Program-made: the position numbers and the translations under genes | Notes under the pieces: model-generated | Told to the model about the DNA's origin: nothing | Database searches by the model: none | The model's input: only the letters and a program-made list of their open reading frames with translations | Shown: positions 1 to 5,709 of the stretch, piece after piece | Numbering within the stretch: position 1 is the stretch's first letter | How the letters are laid out: every line of letters starts with the position of its first letter | From: CAZYPU01 sp049642705 | GTDB lineage: Bacteria > Omnitrophota > Gorgyraeia > JABMRN01 > RBG-13-46-9 | Length of the DNA: 11,855 bases | Direction of reading: 5' to 3' | NCBI GenBank assembly: GCA_049642705.1 | Contig: JBARPB010000027.1 | Location: 1-11,855 of the forward strand

Positions 1-649
1 GGCCCTTCTGGGCGATATTTATTTCATAGGCGCCTATATGCTGTGTTATCCCGCCTTTTTCTTTCGCTGTTATTTTCGTCTTTCGTATATAGTCCAGGAG
101 CGATGTCTTGCCGTGGTCAACGTGCCCCATCAGTGTAATGATCGGCGCCCTTGGGACCTGGCCCTTTTTGTCGGTGCGCGATTCTACTTCCTTGTGTTCC
201 TTAAGCAGCTCTTCCTCCATCGTGGGGGCTTTTTTTATCCCATAGCCGAACCCTTTGGCAATTTCTATCGCGACATCGTCGGCAAGGCTCTGGTTCAGGT
301 TCGCAAAAACTCCTCTTTTCATCAGGATTTTTATAATGTCATTTGGCTTTGCGTTTACCTTGGTGGCGAGTTGCTTCACCGTTAGAGGGAGCTCGGCTTC
401 CAAGGGTTTAAATATTCGCCCTTCGTCCCTCAGGACTCCCTTCGGTCGTTTCTCTTCTACTTTTTCTACTTTTTTTTCTATTTTTGGCTTTTTTTCGCTC
501 TCGAGCTCGTGGCGCATGATCTCGGCGGTTTCTTCATCGAGCGCGCTCATGTGCCCCTTCACCTTCACGCCGAGTGCTTTAAGTTTCTCGATAAGGTCTT
601 TGCTCGTTAAACCGAGCTCTTTTGCTAACTTGTGAACTCTGATGCTCAT
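1..649 (-). CDS. infB: Translation initiation factor IF-2, N-terminal part (3' end beyond window)
   Basis: IF-2 is the GTPase that brings fMet-tRNA to the small subunit and promotes 50S joining. Translating from the ATG at 649 gives 216 residues running off the window edge. An IF2N helical domain (about 1-50, starting MSIRVHKLAKELG) is followed by a short charged Lys/Glu linker (51-72), then a second IF2N-like domain (about 82-140). The G domain begins with the P-loop GHVDHGKT (175-182) and switch I GGITQHIGAY (199-208). The P-loop comes much earlier than in E. coli IF-2, where it lies near residue 390, so this is a short-N-terminus form. The start codon overlaps the nusA stop as ATGA. GAAGG seven bases upstream is a modest Shine-Dalgarno, so coupling to nusA is likely. 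No ylxR or ylxQ gene lies between nusA and infB. Identity is certain. Confidence 0.97.
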   Translation of the reverse strand, partial: MSIRVHKLAKELGLTSKDLIEKLKALGVKVKGHMSALDEETAEIMRHELESEKKPKIEKKVEKVEEKRPKGVLRDEGRIFKPLEAELPLTVKQLATKVNAKPNDIIKILMKRGVFANLNQSLADDVAIEIAKGFGYGIKKAPTMEEELLKEHKEVESRTDKKGQVPRAPIITLMGHVDHGKTSLLDYIRKTKITAKEKGGITQHIGAYEINIAQKG

Positions 650-1782
650 GATGTTGCCTTCGCGGAATTTATAATCTTCTCTGCTGTCTTCTTGCCTATA
701 CCGCTCAATTTTGTGAGATCTTCAACGCTTGAGGCGGCGATTTTTTCAATTGTGTCGTAGCCCGCTGCGATAAGCGTCGATTCCGCCTTCTTGCCGACAC
801 CGTCAAGCTTCTTTATGGACGGTGCCTTCTTTTCCCCTTCCTTTTTTTCTTCTTCCTCGGACCTTATATCAAGCTCCCAACCGATGAGCCTCGATGCAAG
901 CCTTACATTCTGGCCGTGTTTGCCTATCGCCATGGAAAGCTGGTCGGTTTTCACGATGACCTCTATGTTCTTCTTTTCCCTGTTTATTTTAAGCTTGGAA
1001 ATCTGGGCAGGGCCCAGGGCCGCTTTCAGGTATTCGGCGATGTCATCGCTCCAGTGCACTATGTCTATTTTTTCGCCGTGAAGCTCCTTTACGATATCCT
1101 TGACACGGTTTCCCCTCATGCCCACGCAGGCGCCTACCGGGTCCACTTTATCATCCTTGGAATAGACCCCTATTTTAGTCCTTTCGCCGCCTTCACGCGC
1201 TATCGATCTTATCTCGACTATGCCTTCGGTAATCTCGGGCACTTCCAACTCGAAGAGCCTCTTCACAAAATCCGCCGAGGATCTCGAAAGTACAATCTGC
1301 GGGCCGCGGCTTGTTTTCATAACCTCCAGCACATAGGTGCGGATTCTATCGCCCTGCCTGTACCTTTCGTTGGGGCACTGCTGCGACCTCGGCAGGAAAC
1401 CCTCTGTTTTACCGAGGTCCACGATGATATTGCCCCTCTCAAACCGGTGCACCGATCCCGTTACGATACCCCCTACTCTTTTATGGTAATCGTCATAAAT
1501 AATCTCCCTTTCCGCCTCCCTTATTTTCTGGATAATCACCTGCTTCGCGGTCTGGGCTGCTATCCTCCCGAATTCGTCCGACTTGACCTTTTTGCCGCCG
1601 CCGGTGACTTTTATCGCGCCGGTGGCCCTGTCGACTTTGACGGTGATATCCTCCGTGTGCTTGCCGAGGATTTTCCTGGCGGCGCTCAAGAGGGCGGATT
1701 CGATGGCTTCAAAAAGCACGTCCTTGGGGATGCCTTTTTCTCTTTCGATTGAGTCTATTATGGTTAAAATTTCCTCGTTCAT
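646..1782 (-). CDS. nusA: Transcription termination/antitermination factor NusA
   Basis: NusA binds RNA polymerase and nascent RNA, promotes pausing and hairpin-dependent termination, and takes part in antitermination. The 378-residue product has the full set of domains. The N-terminal polymerase-binding domain (1-100) contains the family sequence ALLSAARKI. An S1 domain (about 103-168) follows. KH1 carries DPVGACVGMRGNRVK (214-228) and KH2 carries SMAIGKHGQNVR (283-294). After a Lys/Glu linker (309-320) there is a C-terminal helix-hairpin-helix pair (about 322-376) with two G-x-GKK turns, DGVGKK and SGIGKK. This resembles an HhH/SAM-like tail rather than the E. coli acidic repeats. A strong Shine-Dalgarno GAGGAG lies six bases before the ATG. 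The 74 bases separating it from rimP consist mostly of a duplicated repeat. It overlaps infB by four bases. Confidence 0.97.
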   Translation of the reverse strand: MNEEILTIIDSIEREKGIPKDVLFEAIESALLSAARKILGKHTEDITVKVDRATGAIKVTGGGKKVKSDEFGRIAAQTAKQVIIQKIREAEREIIYDDYHKRVGGIVTGSVHRFERGNIIVDLGKTEGFLPRSQQCPNERYRQGDRIRTYVLEVMKTSRGPQIVLSRSSADFVKRLFELEVPEITEGIVEIRSIAREGGERTKIGVYSKDDKVDPVGACVGMRGNRVKDIVKELHGEKIDIVHWSDDIAEYLKAALGPAQISKLKINREKKNIEVIVKTDQLSMAIGKHGQNVRLASRLIGWELDIRSEEEEKKEGEKKAPSIKKLDGVGKKAESTLIAAGYDTIEKIAASSVEDLTKLSGIGKKTAEKIINSAKATS

Positions 1783-1788
1783 TGTTTA

Positions 1789-1794
1789 CTCCTC
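1789..1794 (-). promoter_or_regulatory. Shine-Dalgarno of nusA
   Basis: On the minus strand GAGGAG lies six bases before the nusA ATG at 1782 and fixes that start. Its upstream side is the first 29-base repeat copy, so a hairpin using the arm at 1799-1813 would end only a few bases from this site. Confidence 0.75.
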
Positions 1795-1849
1795 GTATGG
1801 GGACAGGTGTTTCTGTGTGGCTCGTGCGGGGACAGGTGTTTCAATGTGG
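1792..1849. repeat. Tandem pair of 29-bp units in the nusA leader
   Basis: Bases 1792-1820 and 1821-1849 are two adjacent copies of one 29-base unit, matching at 25 of 29 positions. Both contain CTCGT, then two variable bases, then GGGGACAGGTGTTTC, two variable bases and TGTGG. The pair fills most of the space between the nusA start and the rimP stop. One end of the first unit overlaps the nusA Shine-Dalgarno. With no spacer between only two copies this is a tandem duplication, not a CRISPR array. Confidence 0.85.
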
Positions 1850-1876
1850 AATCTCCTCATAGAAACACCTGTCCCC
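1799..1876. repeat. REP-like inverted repeat, three 15-bp arms (two direct, one inverted)
   Basis: GGGGACAGGTGTTTC occurs at 1799-1813 and 1828-1842. Its exact reverse complement GAAACACCTGTCCCC is at 1862-1876. The inner pair can form a perfect 15-bp stem, or 16 with the C1827-G1877 pair, around a 19-base loop. The outer arm can form the same stem with a 48-base loop. In the mRNA the two stems compete for the same 5' arm, which also encodes the last codons of rimP. No U-tract follows either stem, so it is not an intrinsic terminator. I infer an extragenic-palindrome or MITE-like insertion. From memory, similar GTGTC(T)GTCCCC palindromes occur in many environmental genomes, but I could not check this. 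Confidence 0.8.
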
Positions 1877-2336
1877 GTCGTGTATCCCCATCGAATGCCA
1901 GTTTAGCGCTTGCTACCTTTTCCCTCGGAATCTCCGTGGAAACTCCATTTTCGTCGATAACGACGGTGCCGTCGCCAAGCCCCACGAGCACTCCCCGAAA
2001 CGTATTCTTGCCGTCGAGGGGCGCGTAGGTGCTTACCGTCACGTTCTTACCCACAGCCCATACAAAGTCGCGGTCGCTCTTGAGTTTCCTGTCTAACCCG
2101 GGCGAGGATACCTCCAGCAAATACCGCTCCGTGACCGTGTCATCTTTATCCAGAAGCTCGCCCAGCTCATTATTGAGGCGCGTGCACTCGTCCATGGTTA
2201 TACCGTCCTCTTTGTCAAGTGTTACCCTTAACGCGAACTTTCCGCCTTCACGCCTGTAGGTAACGTCAACGACGAAGTAACCGCGCTCACTCGCGATGGG
2301 CTCCAGCAATGCTTTTACTTTTTCGATTATTTCCAT
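1857..2336 (-). CDS. rimP: Ribosome maturation factor RimP
   Basis: RimP assists late 30S subunit maturation. The 159-residue product shows the RimP N-terminal alpha/beta domain (about 1-84), with the start typical of the family (EKVKALLEPIASERGYFVVDV) and the signature YLLEVSSPGLDR (72-83). A C-terminal SH3-like barrel follows (about 88-148), ending in KVASAKLAF, where RimP proteins usually stop. The next 11 residues (149-159) are extra, and residues 155-159 plus the stop region come from the REP-like palindrome at 1862-1876. The ATG is the first possible start in frame after an upstream stop, but it has no normal Shine-Dalgarno. Directly before it lie CGTGCC and the U-tract of a terminator hairpin. 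It is the first gene of a rimP-nusA-infB unit with its own promoter. Confidence 0.94.
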   Translation of the reverse strand: MEIIEKVKALLEPIASERGYFVVDVTYRREGGKFALRVTLDKEDGITMDECTRLNNELGELLDKDDTVTERYLLEVSSPGLDRKLKSDRDFVWAVGKNVTVSTYAPLDGKNTFRGVLVGLGDGTVVIDENGVSTEIPREKVASAKLAFDGDTRRGQVFL

Positions 2337-2342
2337 GGCACG

Positions 2343-2369
2343 AAAAAAGAGTGGGCCTCTCCCACTCTT
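2343..2369 (-). terminator. Intrinsic terminator / leader attenuator between proS and rimP
   Basis: On the minus strand AAGAGTGGG (2369-2361), loop AGAGG, and CCCACTCTT (2355-2347) form a perfect 9-bp stem with five-base loop. It is followed directly by T's, giving a six-T run at 2348-2343. This is a textbook intrinsic terminator for minus-strand transcription. It lies after the proS stop and also after the promoter at 2412-2440, so it can both end the purA-proS unit and prematurely stop rimP-nusA-infB transcripts. The U-tract ends six bases before the rimP ATG. By analogy with the NusA-dependent leader terminator known ahead of rimP (ylxS)-nusA in Bacillus subtilis, feedback by NusA is a reasonable inference. 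Confidence 0.85.
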
Positions 2370-2375
2370 AAATTT

Positions 2376-2395
2376 CGCTCCCTCCTTATTGAGCG
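2376..2395 (-). promoter_or_regulatory. Leader hairpin displaying AAGGAGG in its loop
   Basis: In the rimP leader, CGCTC (2395-2391) and GAGCG (2380-2376) can pair. The ten-base loop is AATAAGGAGG, a near-perfect anti-Shine-Dalgarno complement. It lies 44 bases before the rimP ATG, too far for ordinary initiation. Even if the terminator hairpin folds out, about 21 unpaired bases remain. The five-pair stem is weak. It may be a ribosome standby or protein-binding site, a relic, or chance. Confidence 0.4.
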
Positions 2396-2411
2396 CTATT
2401 TACAAGGTCAT

Positions 2412-2440
2412 ATATTACTATATTACCTATATCTTGTCAA
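2412..2440 (-). promoter_or_regulatory. Sigma70-type promoter for rimP-nusA-infB
   Basis: Reading the minus strand, a perfect -35 box TTGACA (2440-2435) is followed by a 17-base AT-rich spacer and a -10 box TAATAT (2417-2412). The latter keeps the T1, A2 and T6 positions that matter most in TATAAT. Transcription should begin near 2405, giving a leader of about 69 bases before rimP. The -35 box sits inside the last codons of proS, and the -10 box lies just after its TAG stop. It is the only convincing promoter I see in the window. Confidence 0.75.
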
Positions 2441-3575
2441 GGGTTTTTAATTGCTTGAGGATGGTGTCTTTATCGACAAGTTCGGTTTTCTTGGTTTTTC
2501 GTGTTTTAAGCTCTACCTTGCCGTTTTCGAGGTTCTTCTCTCCTATAATTACCTGAACCGGGAAGCCGATGAGGTCGGCGTCCTTGAATTTTACGCCTGC
2601 GCGCTCGGCGCGGTCATCGAGAATAACGTCAAGGCCTCGCTCGGACATATCTTTGTAAAGTTGTTCGCTGAATTTCTTTAAGCTTTCGTTCCCCACATTG
2701 AGGGGCAATATGGTTATCTCGTAGGGGCTTATGGATTTCGGCCAGATGATGCCGTCTTTATCGTGGCTTACCTCGATGCTTGCGGCAATAATCCTGTTTA
2801 CGCCTATTCCGTAGCAGCCCATTACAATTTCGCGGGTCTTACCTCTCTTGTCAAGATAAGTCGCCCGCAATGTTTTGGAATATTTGACGCCCAATTTAAA
2901 CGTGTGCCCCAATTCTATATCCTCGCCGCCTTTAGCGGGAACTATAAATTCATGCGATTCTCCGCCGCCCATAAAGCCCGGGTCCGCCCCGATCACTTTA
3001 TAGGGCAATCCGCATCGCTTGAATATGCGGCAGTAAGCGTTGTACATATTTTTGTAACTTTTCTCTAATCCTTTTTCGTCGGCGTCAAAGCTATAGGCGT
3101 CCTTCATGATGAATTCGCAGCTTCTTATAACACCGAATCTCGGGCGGATTTCATCCCTGAATTTTGTCTGTATTTGAAAAAGTATTACGGGCAGGTTTTT
3201 ATATGAAGAAACGTTGTTAGCAACAAGCGAGGTAATAACCTCTTCATGGGTAGGCCCCAGACACGTTATTTTCCCGTGCCTGTCCCTGAACTTAATCAGC
3301 ACATCGGCAAGGTCTTTATCCCTGCCTGTCTTTTTCCATAGTTCTATGGGCTGGAGGGCCGGTAAAAGAACCTCCTCGGCCCCTTCCTTTATCATCTCTT
3401 CCCTTATAATATTTTGGACCTTTGAAAGAACCCTGAAACCCAGGGGAAGATAAGAATAGGTCCCGGCGGTCAGTTTGCGGATAAACCCTCCGCGAATCAT
3501 AAGTTTATGGCTTATGATTTCAGCGTCCTGCGGGTCTTCGCGTAGCGTCGGGATTAAGGTTTGAGTCCAGCGCAT
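2427..3575 (-). CDS. proS: Prolyl-tRNA synthetase, compact form lacking the editing insertion
   Basis: ProRS charges tRNA-Pro using ATP, releasing AMP and PPi. The 382-residue product is a class II synthetase of bacterial type. Motif 1 lies around 40-75, with the TAGTYSYLPLG turn at 37-47. GPTHEE is at 107-112, and motif 2, FRDEIRPRFGVIRSCEF, begins at 139. The proline-pocket region SHEF is at 207-210. Motif 3 includes GCYGIGVNR (253-261), and an anticodon-binding domain (about 285-382) contains DDRAERAGVKF. Typical bacterial ProRS is about 570 residues with a roughly 180-residue INS editing domain between motifs 2 and 3. Here GGED (217-219) runs straight into IELGHTFKLG, so INS is cleanly absent, as in many alphaproteobacterial enzymes. 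RSREF of many homologues reads RSCEF. It overlaps ispG by 22 bases and has only a weak ribosome binding site. Confidence 0.95.
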   Translation of the reverse strand: MRWTQTLIPTLREDPQDAEIISHKLMIRGGFIRKLTAGTYSYLPLGFRVLSKVQNIIREEMIKEGAEEVLLPALQPIELWKKTGRDKDLADVLIKFRDRHGKITCLGPTHEEVITSLVANNVSSYKNLPVILFQIQTKFRDEIRPRFGVIRSCEFIMKDAYSFDADEKGLEKSYKNMYNAYCRIFKRCGLPYKVIGADPGFMGGGESHEFIVPAKGGEDIELGHTFKLGVKYSKTLRATYLDKRGKTREIVMGCYGIGVNRIIAASIEVSHDKDGIIWPKSISPYEITILPLNVGNESLKKFSEQLYKDMSERGLDVILDDRAERAGVKFKDADLIGFPVQVIIGEKNLENGKVELKTRKTKKTELVDKDTILKQLKTLDKI

Positions 3576-4645
3576 TTTAATAACTCTTTTACCGCGTTTT
3601 TTGTCTTTACTTTTTTAACGATCTTACCCTTTTTGAACAAAACGCCCGAACCTCTGCCGAAGGCAATTCCGATATCGGCTTCTTTCGCTTCGCCCGGGCC
3701 GTTTACCTCGCAGCCCATTATGGCTATTGTAGGACAACATTTAGTCAACTGTCGACTGTCGACTGTCGACAGTATTTTTTCTAAGTCCTTAACTATTCTC
3801 GCTAAATCCACGTTGCAGCGGCCGCAGGTAGGGCACGATATAATATCCGGCCCGAAACTTCTTAACTTAAGCGACTGTAAGATTCTTTTCGCAGCGATGA
3901 CCTCGTCAACAGGATCACCCGTAAGAGAGACCCTAATGGTGCCGCCTATACCATCTAAAAGTAATGCGCCTATACCAATGCTTGACTTCACGATTCCCGT
4001 GTCATACAGGCCTGCTGCCGTAATTCCCAGGTGGAACGGGTAATCGCATAAGTGAGCCAACTTCCTATAAGATTCTACGGTCTCCCGCACATCCGAAGAT
4101 TTCAGCGAAACTATTATATCACGGAAGTTCTCTCTTTCAAATAGTTTAATATACTTACGCGCTACATTAACAAACAAACCTGCCGTTGTCAACCTACCCC
4201 TTGTCAACCGCGTAGGTTGACGGCGGTCGGTTGGATAGAGGGAGCCGGAATTTAGGCCGATGCGTATCGGGATTTTTCGCGACTTGGCGGCTTTTATTAT
4301 CTCTTTGAGCTCGGACGGTTTTGATATGTTTCCCGGGTTTACGCGGATTTTATTCGCCCCGTTTTTGATTGATTCGAGCGCCAGGCGATAATCGAAGTGT
4401 ATATCGGCAACAAGCGGGATACTGATTTTTCTTTTTATCGCCTTTATGGCTCGGGCTGCCAATATATCTTTCACTGCAACCCTTGCAATCTCGCAGCCGG
4501 CTTTCTCCAGCCGCCGTATCTCGGCAACCGTCTTTTTGGTATCGCGCGTATCGGTTTTTGCCATAGACTGGATGCGGATAGGATTTGTCCCGCCGATCTT
4601 CACGTTGCCGACCTTTACTACTTTTGTTTTGCGCCGTTTAATCAT
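3554..4645 (-). CDS. ispG: 4-hydroxy-3-methylbut-2-enyl diphosphate synthase, IspG/GcpE
   Basis: IspG carries out the reductive ring opening of MEcPP to HMBPP, the penultimate step of the MEP isoprenoid pathway. The 363-residue, single-insert bacterial form has a TIM barrel (about 8-245) with QSMAKTDTRD and ADIHFDYRLA, followed by the 4Fe-4S domain. Cluster ligands are visible: C271 and C274 in SCPTCGRC, C312 in IMGCEVNGPGE, and E319. The C312-E319 spacing equals that of E. coli (C305-E312, from memory). The C274-C312 stretch is six residues longer. The excess falls at 292-301, encoded by a short repeat element, and is followed by two extra cysteines, C303 and C304. A second palindrome encodes the basic loop 141-154. 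Both stay in frame. Its ATG overlaps the rseP stop as ATGA, indicating coupled translation. Confidence 0.96.
   Translation of the reverse strand: MIKRRKTKVVKVGNVKIGGTNPIRIQSMAKTDTRDTKKTVAEIRRLEKAGCEIARVAVKDILAARAIKAIKRKISIPLVADIHFDYRLALESIKNGANKIRVNPGNISKPSELKEIIKAAKSRKIPIRIGLNSGSLYPTDRRQPTRLTRGRLTTAGLFVNVARKYIKLFERENFRDIIVSLKSSDVRETVESYRKLAHLCDYPFHLGITAAGLYDTGIVKSSIGIGALLLDGIGGTIRVSLTGDPVDEVIAAKRILQSLKLRSFGPDIISCPTCGRCNVDLARIVKDLEKILSTVDSRQLTKCCPTIAIMGCEVNGPGEAKEADIGIAFGRGSGVLFKKGKIVKKVKTKNAVKELLKCAGLKP
3743..3773. repeat. In-frame 7-bp tandem repeat with palindrome inside ispG
   Basis: ACTGTCG is repeated at 3748-3754, 3755-3761 and 3762-3768. The array ends in the perfect 12-base palindrome ACTGTCGACAGT (3762-3773). 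On the other side it begins with a degenerate unit, AGTCA. In frame it encodes IspG residues 292-301 (LSTVDSRQLT), in the surface linker before the last cluster cysteine. Three 7-base units give 21 bases, which preserves frame. It looks like an intergenic-type short palindromic repeat that has settled inside a gene. Confidence 0.8.
4183..4226. repeat. In-frame palindromic element inside ispG
   Basis: GTCAACCTAC (4188-4197) and GTAGGTTGAC (4212-4221) form a perfect 10-bp stem with a 14-base loop. Flanking CCG/CGG bases extend it around a two-base mismatch. TTGTCAACC also occurs twice directly (4187-4195 and 4201-4209), giving three related GTCAACC/GGTTGAC units. It encodes IspG residues 141-154, including PTRLTRGRLTT, where homologues have an EKDL-type acidic loop. 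By hand alignment this loop is about six residues longer than in E. coli. Confidence 0.75.
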
Positions 4646-5709
4646 CTCTTCATGAAAGGCAGGAATTTGTTAATATCGTTCCAACTTACGAAAAGCGCCA
4701 GCGCTATCAATAGGTAAAGCGCGACCTGGCTTATTGTCTCTTGAGTGCGGGCGCTCAATGGTTTTCCGCGCAGTTTCTCTATGCCGAGAAAGAGGATGTG
4801 CCCGCCGTCCAATATTGGAAACGGAAGGAGATTAAAAACCGCGAGTGCTATATTTATGTGCGCCATAATAATAAGTAGGTGCACGAGGCCCAGTTTCGCG
4901 GCCTCGCCTATGAGAAACGCTATACCGATAGGCCCCATTACGGATTCCTTTACGGGAAGCCCGCCTGTTATAAGAAGCCAAAGGCCCTTATAGGTAAGGC
5001 CGGTTAACATGATAAGCCTATGGCCGCCGAGAAATGCCGCCTCGGCTAAATTGTGCCTTACGAATACTATCTCTTCCCTCGGGGCTATACCTATCATCCC
5101 GACGGTCGTCTCCTGGCCGAATATATTCTTTGTCCTTACGATCTTCGGTGCGATTTTGAAATTTATAACCCTCCGGAGCCTTTTCACCCTGAAATCCAGC
5201 GGTATGCCTTCGGTATCCTTCTGGATAATCTCCACGAGATCGCCCCAGTATTTGACCTTTTTTCCGTCTATTTCAAATATCAGGTCATCTACCTTGATGC
5301 CGCTTTTTGCGGCCGGGTAGCCGCCGAGGAGCCGCCCAACGCGCGTAGTAAGGGAGGGGCTTCCTATTACAAAAATAGCGGCGAATAAAAAGAAAGCAAA
5401 AATATAGTTCGTGAGGGGTCCCGCAACTATAACGAAAAAACGCTTCAGGGGGCTTTTTGACAGGAACTCATCGGGGGTTCCTTTTCGTTCCGCCGGATTA
5501 TCGCCGGCGAGTTTCACGTATCCGCCAAAGGGAAAAATGGATATGATGTATTCGGTATCCCCTTTCTTTACGCCGAAAATTTTCTTTCCGAAACCGAGAG
5601 AGAATATTTCAACCTTTACGCCCGATTTTTTAGCCGCGAACATGTGTCCCAGCTCGTGAACGATTATGAGGATGCTGAAAACTGCGAAAACAGCCAAAAA
5701 CGTCAACAC
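4642..5709 (-). CDS. rseP: Site-2 intramembrane zinc protease RseP
   Basis: RseP-family proteases cut membrane-anchored anti-sigma factors and leftover signal peptides within the membrane. The 355-residue product has the zinc motif HELGH (18-22) in the first transmembrane segment. GGYVKLAG follows at 62-69, and a second membrane segment lies near 92-116. There is one PDZ domain (about 120-190, GYPAAKSGIKVDDLI), as in Gram-positive RasP and many non-proteobacterial forms, whereas E. coli RseP has two. The third zinc-site motif, NLLPFPILDGGH, has D301, and the protein ends in a final membrane helix (about 327-347). The start codon is GTG at 5709, overlapping dxr by seven bases. TTG one codon later fits the GAGGGGG ribosome binding sequence equally well. 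The gene lies between the two MEP genes, as in many bacteria. No substrate is visible here. Confidence 0.95.
   Translation of the reverse strand: MLTFLAVFAVFSILIIVHELGHMFAAKKSGVKVEIFSLGFGKKIFGVKKGDTEYIISIFPFGGYVKLAGDNPAERKGTPDEFLSKSPLKRFFVIVAGPLTNYIFAFFLFAAIFVIGSPSLTTRVGRLLGGYPAAKSGIKVDDLIFEIDGKKVKYWGDLVEIIQKDTEGIPLDFRVKRLRRVINFKIAPKIVRTKNIFGQETTVGMIGIAPREEIVFVRHNLAEAAFLGGHRLIMLTGLTYKGLWLLITGGLPVKESVMGPIGIAFLIGEAAKLGLVHLLIIMAHINIALAVFNLLPFPILDGGHILFLGIEKLRGKPLSARTQETISQVALYLLIALALFVSWNDINKFLPFMKR

Noticed and set aside
38..635. Two plus-strand open frames in the region at the left edge
   Set aside because: The minus-strand translation of the same bases is an unambiguous IF-2 N-terminus and G domain, which explains the region fully.
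916..1752. 278-residue open frame on the plus strand opposite nusA
   Set aside because: It lies wholly antisense to a gene with full NusA domains, shows no recognisable motif and has no start context. It is a shadow of nusA codon use.
1792..1849. Possible CRISPR fragment from the repeated 29-base units
   Set aside because: There are only two copies, joined without spacers, plus an inverted arm. This is a tandem duplication within a palindromic element.
1828..1876. The GGGGACAGG hairpin as an intrinsic terminator after rimP
   Set aside because: The stem is strong, but neither side is followed by a T-run, and nusA and infB need read-through from the rimP promoter.
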